This document shows, piece by piece, positions 16,057-23,324 of a DNA stretch of 47,197 bases (positions are counted from its first letter, which is position 1; each line of letters starts with the position of its first letter). The stretch spans positions 1 to 47,197 of the forward strand of contig JAJCYW010000009.1 of assembly GCA_029262675.1 (NCBI GenBank), in the 5' to 3' direction. Made by a program: the position numbers and the translations under genes. Source of the DNA: Chloroflexota bacterium. Its GTDB lineage: Bacteria > Chloroflexota > Dehalococcoidia > DSTF01 > RBG-16-68-14. Below the pieces are notes generated by a model. That model had not been told where the DNA came from. It did no database searches and saw only the letters and a program-made list of their open reading frames with translations.

Positions 16057-17586
16057 TTGACGACCTTCCTGGCGGTCAGGATCGCTGCGGCGCTCGTCAG
16101 CGCGGTGCTCCTCGTCGCGTGCGGCGGCGGTGGTGGCGACCAGTTGCGCACGACCCCGGCGGCCTCGGTCACGGCGGTCGATGGCGATGAGCCGCCCGGT
16201 GGTTCCGTATCGCCGACGAATGCCGGTATCGACGCCGGCCAGCTGCTCGAGAACCTCCAGGCATTGGGCGCGGGCGACCTCGACCTCCACGGACTTGTCG
16301 TCGTGCGTGGCGGTACCACTGTCATCGACCAGGCCTTCTGGCCGGCGGAAGGCGATACACCACACGACCTCGCTTCGGTCACCAAAAGCGTGGTTACGCT
16401 CGTGGTTGGTGCAGCTATCGAACGTGGTTATCTGCCGTCGATCGATGTGCCCCTCGCGGAACTCCTGCCGATCGATGCCGCGGCTCCCGCCGCAGAGCGC
16501 ACCCTGGCCGATCTGCTCGGCATGCGCAGCGGCCTCGCCTGCTCGGCCGACGCCGGTGAGCAAGAGCTGCGCGAGCTGCAGGCGGCCGAGGATCCGGTCG
16601 CGTACGCGTCGTCGCTCCCGGCTGCGGGGCGACCCGGCGAGCGCTTTGCCTACTGCTCGCCGGGCTACCACCTGGTCTCCGCAGCGCTTGGGTCGGCGAT
16701 TGGCCAGTCGCTTGCCGGCGTCGCGGCAGAGGTGCTGTTCGAGCCGCTCGGGATCGAGGATTGGTCGTGGGAGAGCGACGCGCAGGGGGTCACGCACGGA
16801 TGGGGGGACCTAGCGCTTCGCCCCACCGACCTCGCCCGCGTCGGTCAGCTGCTGCTGCAGGGCGGGACGTGGTCGGGCCAGCAGCTTTTGCCGGCCGGCT
16901 TCGTCGCGGCGCTGCGCGCCGATCCGATCTCCGCCGGTGGCGACGACCGCTACGGCCTCGGGTGGTGGCTGCCGCCGGAACGGTACTCCGGTGCGATCGA
17001 GGCGGCCGGTCGAGGTGGGCAGCTACTGTTCGTCTGGCCCGAACAGGAGCTCGCGGTCGTGGTCACCGGCGCGTCCACCGACGCCCGTGCGGTCGCGTAC
17101 GCCATCGCCGACGCCATCGCCGCCGACGTCGCACCCGACGAAACCGCCGACCGCGCTTTGCTGGACCACCTCCGGACGATTGCTGCGCCAGGCCCGGCAG
17201 GCCCCGTGTCGACACCCTCCGGCGAAGCCCGACTGGGAGCGACGTTCGCACTCGCGGACAACGAGCTGGGCATCGCCAGCGTGGCGGTCGATATCACTGG
17301 GGCCGAGGCGATCGTCACGCTCGGGATCGGCGGCGCCATACTAGAGCTCCCGGTGGGACTCGACGGCGTCGCCCGCATAGCGGCCACCTCTCCAACCGAC
17401 GGACCCGCAGCGCTGACAGGCACCTGGTCCGGCACCGTGCTGACGATTGACTACGAGTCCACCAGGGGACCCGACCACCTCGATCTGGTGCTCGACGCCG
17501 GCGCAACAGATGGGTCCGTGGTGCTGTCGTTGCGGGACCGCACCGGGGAGCTCCCACCACTCGACCTTGTCGGAACTGCGCCCTGA
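16057..17586 (+). CDS. Class C beta-lactamase-like serine hydrolase lipoprotein
   Basis: 509 residues from a TTG at 16057, 6 nt after the dockerin gene's stop. Start use is inferred from the signal peptide and lipobox (LLVACGG, Cys ~22); no strong ribosome-binding site is visible. The hydrolase domain (~60-350) has the SxxK motif SVTK (S107, K110), a YCS triad at the usual YxN position, a THGWGD segment and GLGWWLPP. This is the penicillin-binding/esterase fold common to class C enzymes, D-aminopeptidases and esterases. A beta-rich C-terminal domain (~380-509) resembles a lipocalin-like extension. The natural substrate is unknown and beta-lactam resistance should not be assumed. The gene ends 9 nt from the convergent cupredoxin gene. 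Confidence 0.8.
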   Translation: MTTFLAVRIAAALVSAVLLVACGGGGGDQLRTTPAASVTAVDGDEPPGGSVSPTNAGIDAGQLLENLQALGAGDLDLHGLVVVRGGTTVIDQAFWPAEGDTPHDLASVTKSVVTLVVGAAIERGYLPSIDVPLAELLPIDAAAPAAERTLADLLGMRSGLACSADAGEQELRELQAAEDPVAYASSLPAAGRPGERFAYCSPGYHLVSAALGSAIGQSLAGVAAEVLFEPLGIEDWSWESDAQGVTHGWGDLALRPTDLARVGQLLLQGGTWSGQQLLPAGFVAALRADPISAGGDDRYGLGWWLPPERYSGAIEAAGRGGQLLFVWPEQELAVVVTGASTDARAVAYAIADAIAADVAPDETADRALLDHLRTIAAPGPAGPVSTPSGEARLGATFALADNELGIASVAVDITGAEAIVTLGIGGAILELPVGLDGVARIAATSPTDGPAALTGTWSGTVLTIDYESTRGPDHLDLVLDAGATDGSVVLSLRDRTGELPPLDLVGTAP

Positions 17587-17595
17587 CCCGGAGCG

Positions 17596-18252
17596 CTAGT
17601 TGACGCTGAAGCCGACATACAGGCCCGCCTGGTAGTGAGTGGCGATGTTGCAGAAGAGCACGTAGCTGCCCGGCGCTAGCGCGACGGTCAGTTCCTCCGA
17701 CTCGCCTACGCCCAGGTCCCTGCTCGAAGCGAGAACTTCCAGCTGCTCTTCAATGACCATGTACGTACTCTCGCTCAAAGGCAGCGCGTTCGGCGCGAGT
17801 CCGGTCTTGGCCAGCCTGAGGTTGTGGGGGATGACGCCTTCATTGATGGCATTGAAGGTCACCGTGCCCGCTGGTGCAGAATCTGTCGATACGGTCATCA
17901 CCCATTCCCAATGTGGGACATCCACAATCACCCGCTCGACAGTGGGCGGAATCACCGGTTCCGTCGGCGTTTGCGGTGGTGGGGTGGGTGCCGCTCGGGT
18001 TGGGGGCGGATCTACCGGTTCCGTCGCGGCTCGGGTTGGCGTCTGACGTGCCGGCTCCGTCGTGGCTGCCTTTGTCGCTGTGGGCGCCGCTCGGGTTGGG
18101 GTCTGACGTGCCGGCTCCGTCGCTGCTACTTTTGTCGCTGTGGGCGTCGTTTGACTCCCGTCCTTGCCATCGCCGCCACACGCGGCGACGAGAAGCGTCA
18201 GCGATGCCGCGGCGACGACGCCTGCAAGTGCGAACCACCGTTTCCTGTGCAT
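17596..18252 (-). CDS. Cupredoxin-domain lipoprotein
   Basis: 218 residues from the ATG at 18252, set by GGAGG 8 nt upstream; the longer frame lacks such a site. A lipobox (LLVAACGG, Cys25) is followed by a long Thr/Pro/Ala linker (~33-105) partly made of a 60-bp tandem repeat. The cupredoxin domain (~107-218) has candidate copper ligands H143 (IPHNL), C201 and H206 (FCNIATHYQAG). The position where related proteins have an axial Met (AGM) carries Leu211, as in Leu-ligand high-potential blue copper sites. Expected to be an outer-surface electron-transfer or copper-binding lipoprotein. Confidence 0.75.
   Translation of the reverse strand: MHRKRWFALAGVVAAASLTLLVAACGGDGKDGSQTTPTATKVAATEPARQTPTRAAPTATKAATTEPARQTPTRAATEPVDPPPTRAAPTPPPQTPTEPVIPPTVERVIVDVPHWEWVMTVSTDSAPAGTVTFNAINEGVIPHNLRLAKTGLAPNALPLSESTYMVIEEQLEVLASSRDLGVGESEELTVALAPGSYVLFCNIATHYQAGLYVGFSVN
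18031..18150. repeat. 60-bp tandem repeat inside the cupredoxin lipoprotein linker
   Basis: Two direct copies, 18031-18090 and 18091-18150, matching over most positions. Each encodes a 20-residue unit containing TEPARQTPTRAA. The period is a multiple of three, so copy-number change would vary linker length without breaking the frame. Confidence 0.8.
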
Positions 18253-18266
18253 TGCTGCTGCCTCCT

Positions 18267-18283
18267 TGTATATGTCGTATACA
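18267..18283 (-). promoter_or_regulatory. Operator-like dyad upstream of the cupredoxin lipoprotein gene
   Basis: TGTATA-n5-TATACA, a perfect 6-bp dyad, lies 14 bases upstream of the start codon and directly next to the GGAGG site. A bound repressor there would block transcription or initiation. No matching regulator gene is adjacent. Confidence 0.35.
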
Positions 18284-18413
18284 TCTAGGTTACCCATTTC
18301 GCCACTGCGTGCTGCCGGCAGCCGGGATCCGTGTCATCGTAGCCCAATCCATCCCATCGTCCGACTCCGCAAATGACGTGACGGCCGCTTGGATACTGAC
18401 GGCGCCTGCCTGG

Positions 18414-19133
18414 TCACGGTGACGCCGCTGCTTCCTCTAGCTTCTGCTCGATAACCTGCTGAAACACCCCGAAGGGCTGAGCCCCCTTGACCGTCTCGCC
18501 GTTGACGAACAGCCATGGGGTAGAGGTGACACCGGCGTCCTCCGCGGCGTCCGTCTCGTCTAGGACGAGTTGCCGGTGTTGGCCGCTGTCAAGGCATTCG
18601 TCGAACGTCTCCTGGTCGAGTTCAAGGTCGCCTGCGAAGCGCTTCAGCCTGTTCGGGGCAAATGCCCCGCCGTTCTCGCCTTGCTGCCGGTCGAAAAGCA
18701 GGTCGTGGTATTCCCAGAACATCCCTTGGTCGTTGGCGCACTGGGCGGCCTCCGCTGCCTGTACCGACTCGGATCCGATGAAGGCCATGTTGCGGAACTC
18801 GATGCGCACGAGGTCGTTTGCGACGTACTCTTCCTCGATCTGGTTCCCGGTCGTCTCCGCGAAGCGCCTGCACATCGGGCACTGGAAGTCTGCGAACTCG
18901 ATAATGGTGACGGGCGCGTCGGCCGCGCCTCGCGTGCGGCCCTCGGCGCTGATCTCCTGGATACGCTCGATGCCGCCTCCGCCTTGGCTCAGCTCCGAGA
19001 CCGCGATAATCGCGGCAAACGCTGCAAAGGCGCCGACGACCATGAGCCCGAGGAGCCCCGGGCCTCGCGTCAGCCTGCGAATGAAGCTGCGCGAGCCGCG
19101 CTTCTGTTTTCGGGCTGCTCCTTTTCTAGACAT
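18414..19133 (-). CDS. Membrane-anchored DsbA-family thiol oxidoreductase
   Basis: 239 residues with GGGAGG 6 nt before the ATG. A basic N-terminus (SRKGAARKQKRG) and one membrane span (~26-46) anchor it with the catalytic domain outside. The thioredoxin fold starts at ~60 with PVTIIEFADFQCPMC; the active site is C85-P-M-C88. The cis-Pro loop is TSTPWLFVNG near residue 205. Helical-insert cysteines (AQCANDQ, DECLDSG) may form a second disulfide. This matches the DsbA-like family that makes or isomerises disulfides in exported proteins. The two neighbouring exported cupredoxins and other Cys-containing lipoproteins are plausible clients. Confidence 0.85.
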   Translation of the reverse strand: MSRKGAARKQKRGSRSFIRRLTRGPGLLGLMVVGAFAAFAAIIAVSELSQGGGGIERIQEISAEGRTRGAADAPVTIIEFADFQCPMCRRFAETTGNQIEEEYVANDLVRIEFRNMAFIGSESVQAAEAAQCANDQGMFWEYHDLLFDRQQGENGGAFAPNRLKRFAGDLELDQETFDECLDSGQHRQLVLDETDAAEDAGVTSTPWLFVNGETVKGAQPFGVFQQVIEQKLEEAAASP

Positions 19134-19280
19134 GATGTTCCTCCCCTGAATCTGAACGGCTGGAGGCGTTTCGACCGTCGACCCCGCGGACCCATCTGGC
19201 TCTGCATGCCTGGGATTTGCGGGGGCACAGGAGGCCGCCTCCTGCCAGCAATTGTTGGTCAGAGTGTGGTTACGGCGACG

Positions 19281-19640
19281 CTATACGGCGCGGGGAGGTG
19301 TCAAGGGCGGAAGCAAGAGTGGTTCGGTGGGGGTGGTGCCCGTCGCAGGGGTGATGGCGCGAAGCGCCATATCCGGCGTCGCCGTGACTGAGGTATCGCC
19401 GGTGAGCCATACGGTGGATACGGTGAGGAATTCGGCGCAAGAGGGAGAAAGGAGATGGCATTTGCCATCCTCGTCCACGAAGATCACGGACGCAGCGGAA
19501 CTACTTGGCTCGCCGTGGGCCGACCAGTTGTTCAGGAAGAGCGTACCCGCGACAATCGCTAGCACGAGCATAAGCGACGATATCACCAGAGCAAGCGCGA
19601 GCCTCATCCGCATCGACCTTGAGCTTTGAACGGGCGTCAT
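19281..19640 (-). CDS. Hypothetical single-span exported protein
   Basis: 119 residues from the ATG at 19640, chosen for the GAGGAG 6 nt upstream; the frame is open much further but without such a site. One hydrophobic segment (ALALVISSLMLVLAIVAGTLFL, given in pieces ALALVISSLMLV and LAIVAGTLFL, ~15-36) is followed by a small outer part. That part has two cysteines (GKCHLLSPSCAEFL) that could form a disulfide, and a Thr/Pro-rich tail. No family recognised. It lies behind the DsbA-like gene's upstream region on the same strand. Confidence 0.5.
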   Translation of the reverse strand: MTPVQSSRSMRMRLALALVISSLMLVLAIVAGTLFLNNWSAHGEPSSSAASVIFVDEDGKCHLLSPSCAEFLTVSTVWLTGDTSVTATPDMALRAITPATGTTPTEPLLLPPLTPPRAV

Positions 19641-19994
19641 GCGCACTCCTCTATGAGAACAACGGTGGCCGCTGCCCAGCATTACTATCGCTTGTAGGTG
19701 AGTGCGGCGGAAGGGCCGTTCGACCCAAATCGAACGGCATTTGGCTGTGGGATGGCGAGCCTCATTCGTATCTGCGGGGTGCGTACGCTGGGCTAATTCG
19801 GCCATCATCTGGCCTATAGCTGAACCATCTGCCTCCGGGGCAAGTGGTTCGCCGCAGTCCGTAAGCTGGCCTTGAACGCCCTCCTTGGGAAGCATCGCCT
19901 CGGAGGCTCCTCGGTCGACGGGTTGACCAACTGCGATTGGCGGCCGCTCGTGTATGATCCACCGCATGCTTACTAAAGGAAGGAGCCGGCATTG

Positions 19995-20927
19995 ATGATG
20001 CAGCGACTTATGCTCACAATGATCGCGGCGGTGACCGTCGCGCTACTGGCCATCGACAGCGACACCGCCGACGCTCAGGAATCGGGCCCGGAGCCAATCG
20101 CACAATGGCAGTTTGACGGCAACGCCCTCGACGCGACCGGAAATGGTCACGACGCAACCCCGCTCGGTGGAGTTGAATTCGCCGGTGGGGCCGCTGTCAT
20201 GGACGGAACAGATGATGCTTTCCAGGTCGCCGACGCGCCGGACCTCAGTCCAGCTAAAGCCATCACGGTAGAGGCATGGTGGAACGCTGTTGATTTCACC
20301 GGCTCCGGCAACAACGGTCTCGTGGACAAAGGGTTTACCAGTCACACGCCGCCGCACTACCAATACCAGCTGGGGGTCAACGGGACGGGATGGCCCGGTG
20401 GGCCTAATTTCGGTTTCTCGGTTACGGTTGATGGGACTGCTGTCGGAGCGCGGTACGACGGTTGGACGCCGGGTCAGACATACCACCTGGTCGGAACGTA
20501 TGACGGCTCGGAAGTTCGTTTGTATGTCAACGGAGCGCTGGAGGCGAGCAGGGCGGCCAGCGGTTCAATTTCCGACTACGGGCAGGACCTGTTCATTGGC
20601 AGGTATACCAATCTCCAAGACGAGGGAGTTCACTTTCTTCCTGGAACGATTGATCAGGTGACGATCTGGGGTCGCGCCTTGAGCTCCGACGAGGTCGCCG
20701 ATCTCTACAAGGGCCCGCGCACAGGCGAGGGCGAACAGCCGGCAAACGAGACGGACGCAGAAGAGATGCCCGATGATGAACCAGAGGCCACGGCCCAGCA
20801 GAACGGGGACGATGATGGCTCCGGCTTCCCCTGGTGGCTGATCGTCGTCATTCTCGTCATTGTTGCGGCGCTGCTGCTACTGCTGCTGTTCCTTCGCAGG
20901 CGAAGACGCGAAGAACCAGAAGCTTAG
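19995..20927 (+). CDS. LamG-domain surface protein with C-terminal membrane anchor
   Basis: About 310 residues. Two adjacent ATGs (19995, 19998) follow GGAAGGAG; an in-frame TTG at 19992 is also possible. A signal peptide (~1-28) precedes one concanavalin A-like/LamG domain (~35-240): IAQWQFDGNALDATGNGHDA opens it, and RLYVNGALEA and IDQVTIWGRALSSDEVADLY close it. A strongly acidic linker (~245-275) leads to a C-terminal membrane span (~280-300) and an Arg cluster. Such domains bind glycans or act as adhesive modules. No enzyme domain is attached, so it is probably a surface carbohydrate-binding or adhesion protein. Confidence 0.75.
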   Translation: MMQRLMLTMIAAVTVALLAIDSDTADAQESGPEPIAQWQFDGNALDATGNGHDATPLGGVEFAGGAAVMDGTDDAFQVADAPDLSPAKAITVEAWWNAVDFTGSGNNGLVDKGFTSHTPPHYQYQLGVNGTGWPGGPNFGFSVTVDGTAVGARYDGWTPGQTYHLVGTYDGSEVRLYVNGALEASRAASGSISDYGQDLFIGRYTNLQDEGVHFLPGTIDQVTIWGRALSSDEVADLYKGPRTGEGEQPANETDAEEMPDDEPEATAQQNGDDDGSGFPWWLIVVILVIVAALLLLLLFLRRRRREEPEA

Positions 20928-21102
20928 GTGCCCCTGACAAGGTTTAACTGCCGAGCAGGGCAAAAGCGTGGGGCGGCAGGAGACGGGCTAGCCGCGTCTT
21001 GAGGTTCGCCCAGCCGAGCCTTGACCGCCGACCACGTCACACGTCACCCGCCTGGCGGCGCACTCCGGCGGACAGAGCCTCTGCACGCCGGCTTGCGGAG
21101 GT
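20928..21102. other. Intergenic region preceding a tRNA remnant
   Basis: No gene seen. Together with 21172-21387 it forms a ~460-base gap that contains a degenerate tRNA-Gly 3' half with an inserted palindrome, listed separately. No promoter was recognised for the following lipoprotein gene. Confidence 0.45.
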
Positions 21103-21171
21103 TGGAGCGGGAGACGAGGTTCAAACTCTCGGCTCCTTCGGCTTCGCTCAGGGAAGGCCTCTGCTTGGAAA
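21103..21171 (-). pseudogene. tRNA-Gly(CCC)-like 3'-half remnant, copy 1, with insertion
   Basis: Read on the minus strand: an anticodon-loop/stem segment TTTCCAAGCAGAGG, then a 23-bp palindromic insert, then a T-arm and acceptor end AACCTCGTCTCCCGCTCCA. This is the 3' half of a bacterial tRNA-Gly (acceptor CTCCCGC, discriminator T, CCA). The D-arm and 5' acceptor strand are absent, so it cannot fold as a tRNA. Confidence 0.7.
21135..21157. repeat. Short palindromic repeat inserted in tRNA remnant
   Basis: Arms CCTTC and GAAGG with the core GGCTTCGCTCAGG. This is the common dispersed repeat that translates as SLSEAEG-type peptides. It interrupts the variable-loop region of the tRNA remnant at 21103-21171. 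Confidence 0.6.
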
Positions 21172-21387
21172 GTTGGTGGCTCTCTCTCTGAGCTACTCCC
21201 GTTCGCGGCCGTGAAAGCATAGGGCGGTGGTGCAACGTCTCAGTCGAGGTACGGGCCGCGGTGACGCGGCTCGTACTTGTGGCTCTGCACGTTCGCGGTC
21301 GCCCGGCTCGCTTGCATTGCTCAGGCCGGAGGTCTATACTCGCTCATCGCTCCGAAGGCAGTGGTCATAGCTAGGATCTTGACGCCC

Positions 21388-22365
21388 ATGTCCGACCAGA
21401 CTCAGCCCTTACATCGTATTCTCGTGCCGATCATGCTCGTAGTTGGGCTCGTCGCTGTCGCCTTCGGCGCCGCGTGTGGCGGGGACGGGGGTGATGCGCC
21501 GGAAGCAACCGCCACGGAAAAGCCTGTCGCGACCCAAGTCGATCCGACACCAGCGCCGTCGGCTGACTCGATCGCGATCGGGCTGGACTTCTGGCACGCG
21601 GGTTGGAAGGTGACACTGGGCGAGGCCACCCTGGGTCAGGACACGCTGGGTATCCGGACCGTTTCTATCGACGCGGTCTTCGACAACCTGAGCAACGGGA
21701 CATCGACGTTCAATTCGCAGGTCGCCGTCATTTCGAGCGGCAACGCGTTCGGTGACACCGGCATCGAGCAGGACCTGCCGAACGTTCCCGCTGGGCTGAG
21801 CAGCAACGGGTTGCTTGCCATCCAGGTCGATGACGCATTCAGCCTCAACGACGCCACCCTCATCGTTGGCAACGCGGACAACAACCGAGCGGTCGTGCCC
21901 ATCGGTCCCGACTCGCCGGACGAGTTCATCCCGCTGGAGCCCCTGCAGATCGCGGCGGCCGGAGGCGCAGAGGCTGGGCCGGTTGCATTCACAGTTACCG
22001 GAGTTGAGCTGCGTGCGGACCTGCCCGACTGGTCGGAGGAGGTCGAAGAAGGCCACCTCGCAATGATCGTGTCTTTTGAAGTCACCGTCGGCGATGGTAT
22101 CCCTATTGGCGAAGGCGTGCTCCAGAGCGAAAACGTCGCGCTCAAGCTGCCCGACGGTACTGCCGTGGCTGTCCGCACAGACGGACGCAGCGGTGTCAAC
22201 GAACTCCTCCAAGGCAAGGAAGGCACGACGATCCGGGACCTCTCGGTTCGCTTTATCGTGGACGAGCCCGCGGAGGGCCAGTATTCCTTCCTCGTGCGCG
22301 GACCATACGGTCCTGACCGGGCAATGGTCGAAGGCGAAGTCACCTTCGACGTGCCGGCGTCCTAG
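21388..22365 (+). CDS. Lipoprotein with DUF4352-like beta domains
   Basis: 325 residues from the ATG at 21388; the upstream extension of the frame crosses intergenic sequence. The signal peptide ends in a lipobox (AFGAACGG, Cys ~30), followed by a short Thr/Pro linker. Two similar beta-rich halves follow (~60-180 and ~195-325). Each has an immunoglobulin-like pattern such as VSIDAVFDNLSNGTSTF and LAMIVSFEVTVGDG, resembling DUF4352/telomeric-repeat-like extracellular domains. No catalytic residues are visible. It is convergent with the selenoprotein operon, with 114 bases between the ends. Function unknown. Confidence 0.6.
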   Translation: MSDQTQPLHRILVPIMLVVGLVAVAFGAACGGDGGDAPEATATEKPVATQVDPTPAPSADSIAIGLDFWHAGWKVTLGEATLGQDTLGIRTVSIDAVFDNLSNGTSTFNSQVAVISSGNAFGDTGIEQDLPNVPAGLSSNGLLAIQVDDAFSLNDATLIVGNADNNRAVVPIGPDSPDEFIPLEPLQIAAAGGAEAGPVAFTVTGVELRADLPDWSEEVEEGHLAMIVSFEVTVGDGIPIGEGVLQSENVALKLPDGTAVAVRTDGRSGVNELLQGKEGTTIRDLSVRFIVDEPAEGQYSFLVRGPYGPDRAMVEGEVTFDVPAS

Positions 22366-22445
22366 CCCGCTTCGCTCCTCGCTGCCTGCAACGTCAGCAT
22401 GCAGGGCGGCCTATGCGGCAGGGCGATGCTTTCGATTCATCATCC

Positions 22446-22465
22446 GGCGGCACTAGTGCACCGCC
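22446..22465 (-). terminator. Possible terminator hairpin after the saoL-like gene
   Basis: On the minus strand GGCG-GT-GCAC-TA-GTGC-CGCC folds with two 4-bp stems and a 2-nt bulge. It starts 14 bases after the final stop codon. There is no U-tract, so it is at most a weak or factor-assisted terminator. Confidence 0.3.
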
Positions 22466-22479
22466 ACAACTGAGGATGT

Positions 22480-23235
22480 TCAGTCGCGCTTGGGGAATCC
22501 GAAGAGTGCACCCTGGAGGAGCGACGTCATGTACGCGCTCTGCTCCAGCGTCACGTAGATGCCCTGGACGCCTCCCTGATTCTCACGATGGTCCCGTGCG
22601 TGTTCTTCTGACCAGAAGAATGCGCCCTTTCGTCAGAATGCGTCGATGATGCTCGGGTCGGTCAGCTTGTCGAAGTCGACGATAGGGACGAAGACCAGCG
22701 GGTCAGCCCGTTCCTCTTGGACTCGACTGTTGACCTCGCTGTCTATCTCGATGTTCATCGGCTGAGAACAGTGCGCGCATTCCGTTCTGATGGCAACCGA
22801 CAGAGTTTCTGCTCGTAACTGCCCTTGCACGAAGGGCACCGCGAATGCGTCGATCGCTCAGGCTGCGTAGATCTGCTCGCCCGTGTTGAAGGTGGCATGG
22901 TGCGCCGTCACATCGACAGTCACAGGGTACGCCCACGTAACCGCTCCATCACCGTCCCTAAACAAGTAGGTCAAGCCCGTCTCCAACTCGTCCAGAATGG
23001 CGTTCACTCGACTCAGAGAGAGGTCCAACGTTCGCGAGATGAATTCCGGCGACATCGGCTGTGCAACACGTGGAAGCTCATTCACCACGAGGTTGCGGAC
23101 CTCGCGGTGCTCATCCGATAGGGACCGGAGCCCTGCCTCCATTTCCTGCGCCCTCGCGGATAGCTGGTCCCGCCACAACGCAGCAGGGATCGAGTTGATG
23201 TCCCGCCCATTTCCCACTAGCACAGTTTCGTCCAT
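22480..23235 (-). CDS. saoL: MerB-like organometallic lyase with two in-frame UGA (selenocysteine) codons
   Basis: 251 residues if UGA at 22860-22858 (residue 126) and 22635-22633 (residue 201) are read as selenocysteine; the final UGA is at 22482-22480. The ATG at 23235 has GGAGAGAGG upstream. Residues ~60-105 resemble the MerB N-terminal winged helix. The core GEQIYAA-U-AIDAF matches MerB around catalytic C96 and D99 (WCALD). A middle CAHC (153-156) covers the C117 region. The second UGA (IIDAF-U-RKGAFFWSEEHA) falls at C159. Thus both catalytic Cys positions are UGA while Asp129 is kept. Hairpins after each UGA fit bacterial SECIS rules. MerB protonates carbon-mercury bonds; I recall the name SaoL for MerB-like organometallic lyases, from memory. 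Last gene of the TetR/CpaM/HgcAB-like operon. A double-nonsense pseudogene is the alternative. Confidence 0.85.
22603..22620 (-). promoter_or_regulatory. SECIS-like hairpin after the second UGA
   Basis: TTCTTCTGGTCAGAAGAA on the minus strand: a 7-bp perfect stem closing a GGUC loop. Flanking GCG/CGC (22598-22600, 22623-22625) can extend it past a 2x2 internal loop. The GGUC starts 20 nt after the UGA. In E. coli fdhF the SECIS loop also contains GGUC at almost the same distance. Confidence 0.7.
22820..22838 (-). promoter_or_regulatory. SECIS-like hairpin after the first UGA
   Basis: TGCCCTT-CGTGC-AAGGGCA on the minus strand: 7-bp perfect stem, 5-nt loop with G at loop position 2. The loop begins 27 nt after the UGA. 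That meets the published bacterial SECIS constraints as I know them (loop about 16-37 nt downstream, G among the first two loop bases). Confidence 0.6.
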
Positions 23236-23324
23236 GTACCTCTCTCCTGCTAGCCTCGACTGTCCTCTCTGTCTTCTGGAGTCGGCTTCGCACCATGCCA
23301 CACGATGGCCGCTTTCGTCTCCTG

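Noticed and set aside
15742..16797. Minus-strand frame of 351 codons
   Set aside because: It overlaps the small dockerin and serine hydrolase genes, both of which have clear motifs. No start signal or family motif.
16057..17586. Antibiotic-resistance beta-lactamase
   Set aside because: SxxK is present, but the lipoprotein anchor, YCS instead of YxN and the extra C-terminal domain fit a general serine hydrolase; resistance cannot be inferred.
22480..23235. General reassignment of UGA as a sense codon in this organism
   Set aside because: The neighbouring tetR and HgcAB-like genes and many others in the window end normally at TGA, so the in-frame UGAs are specific to this gene.
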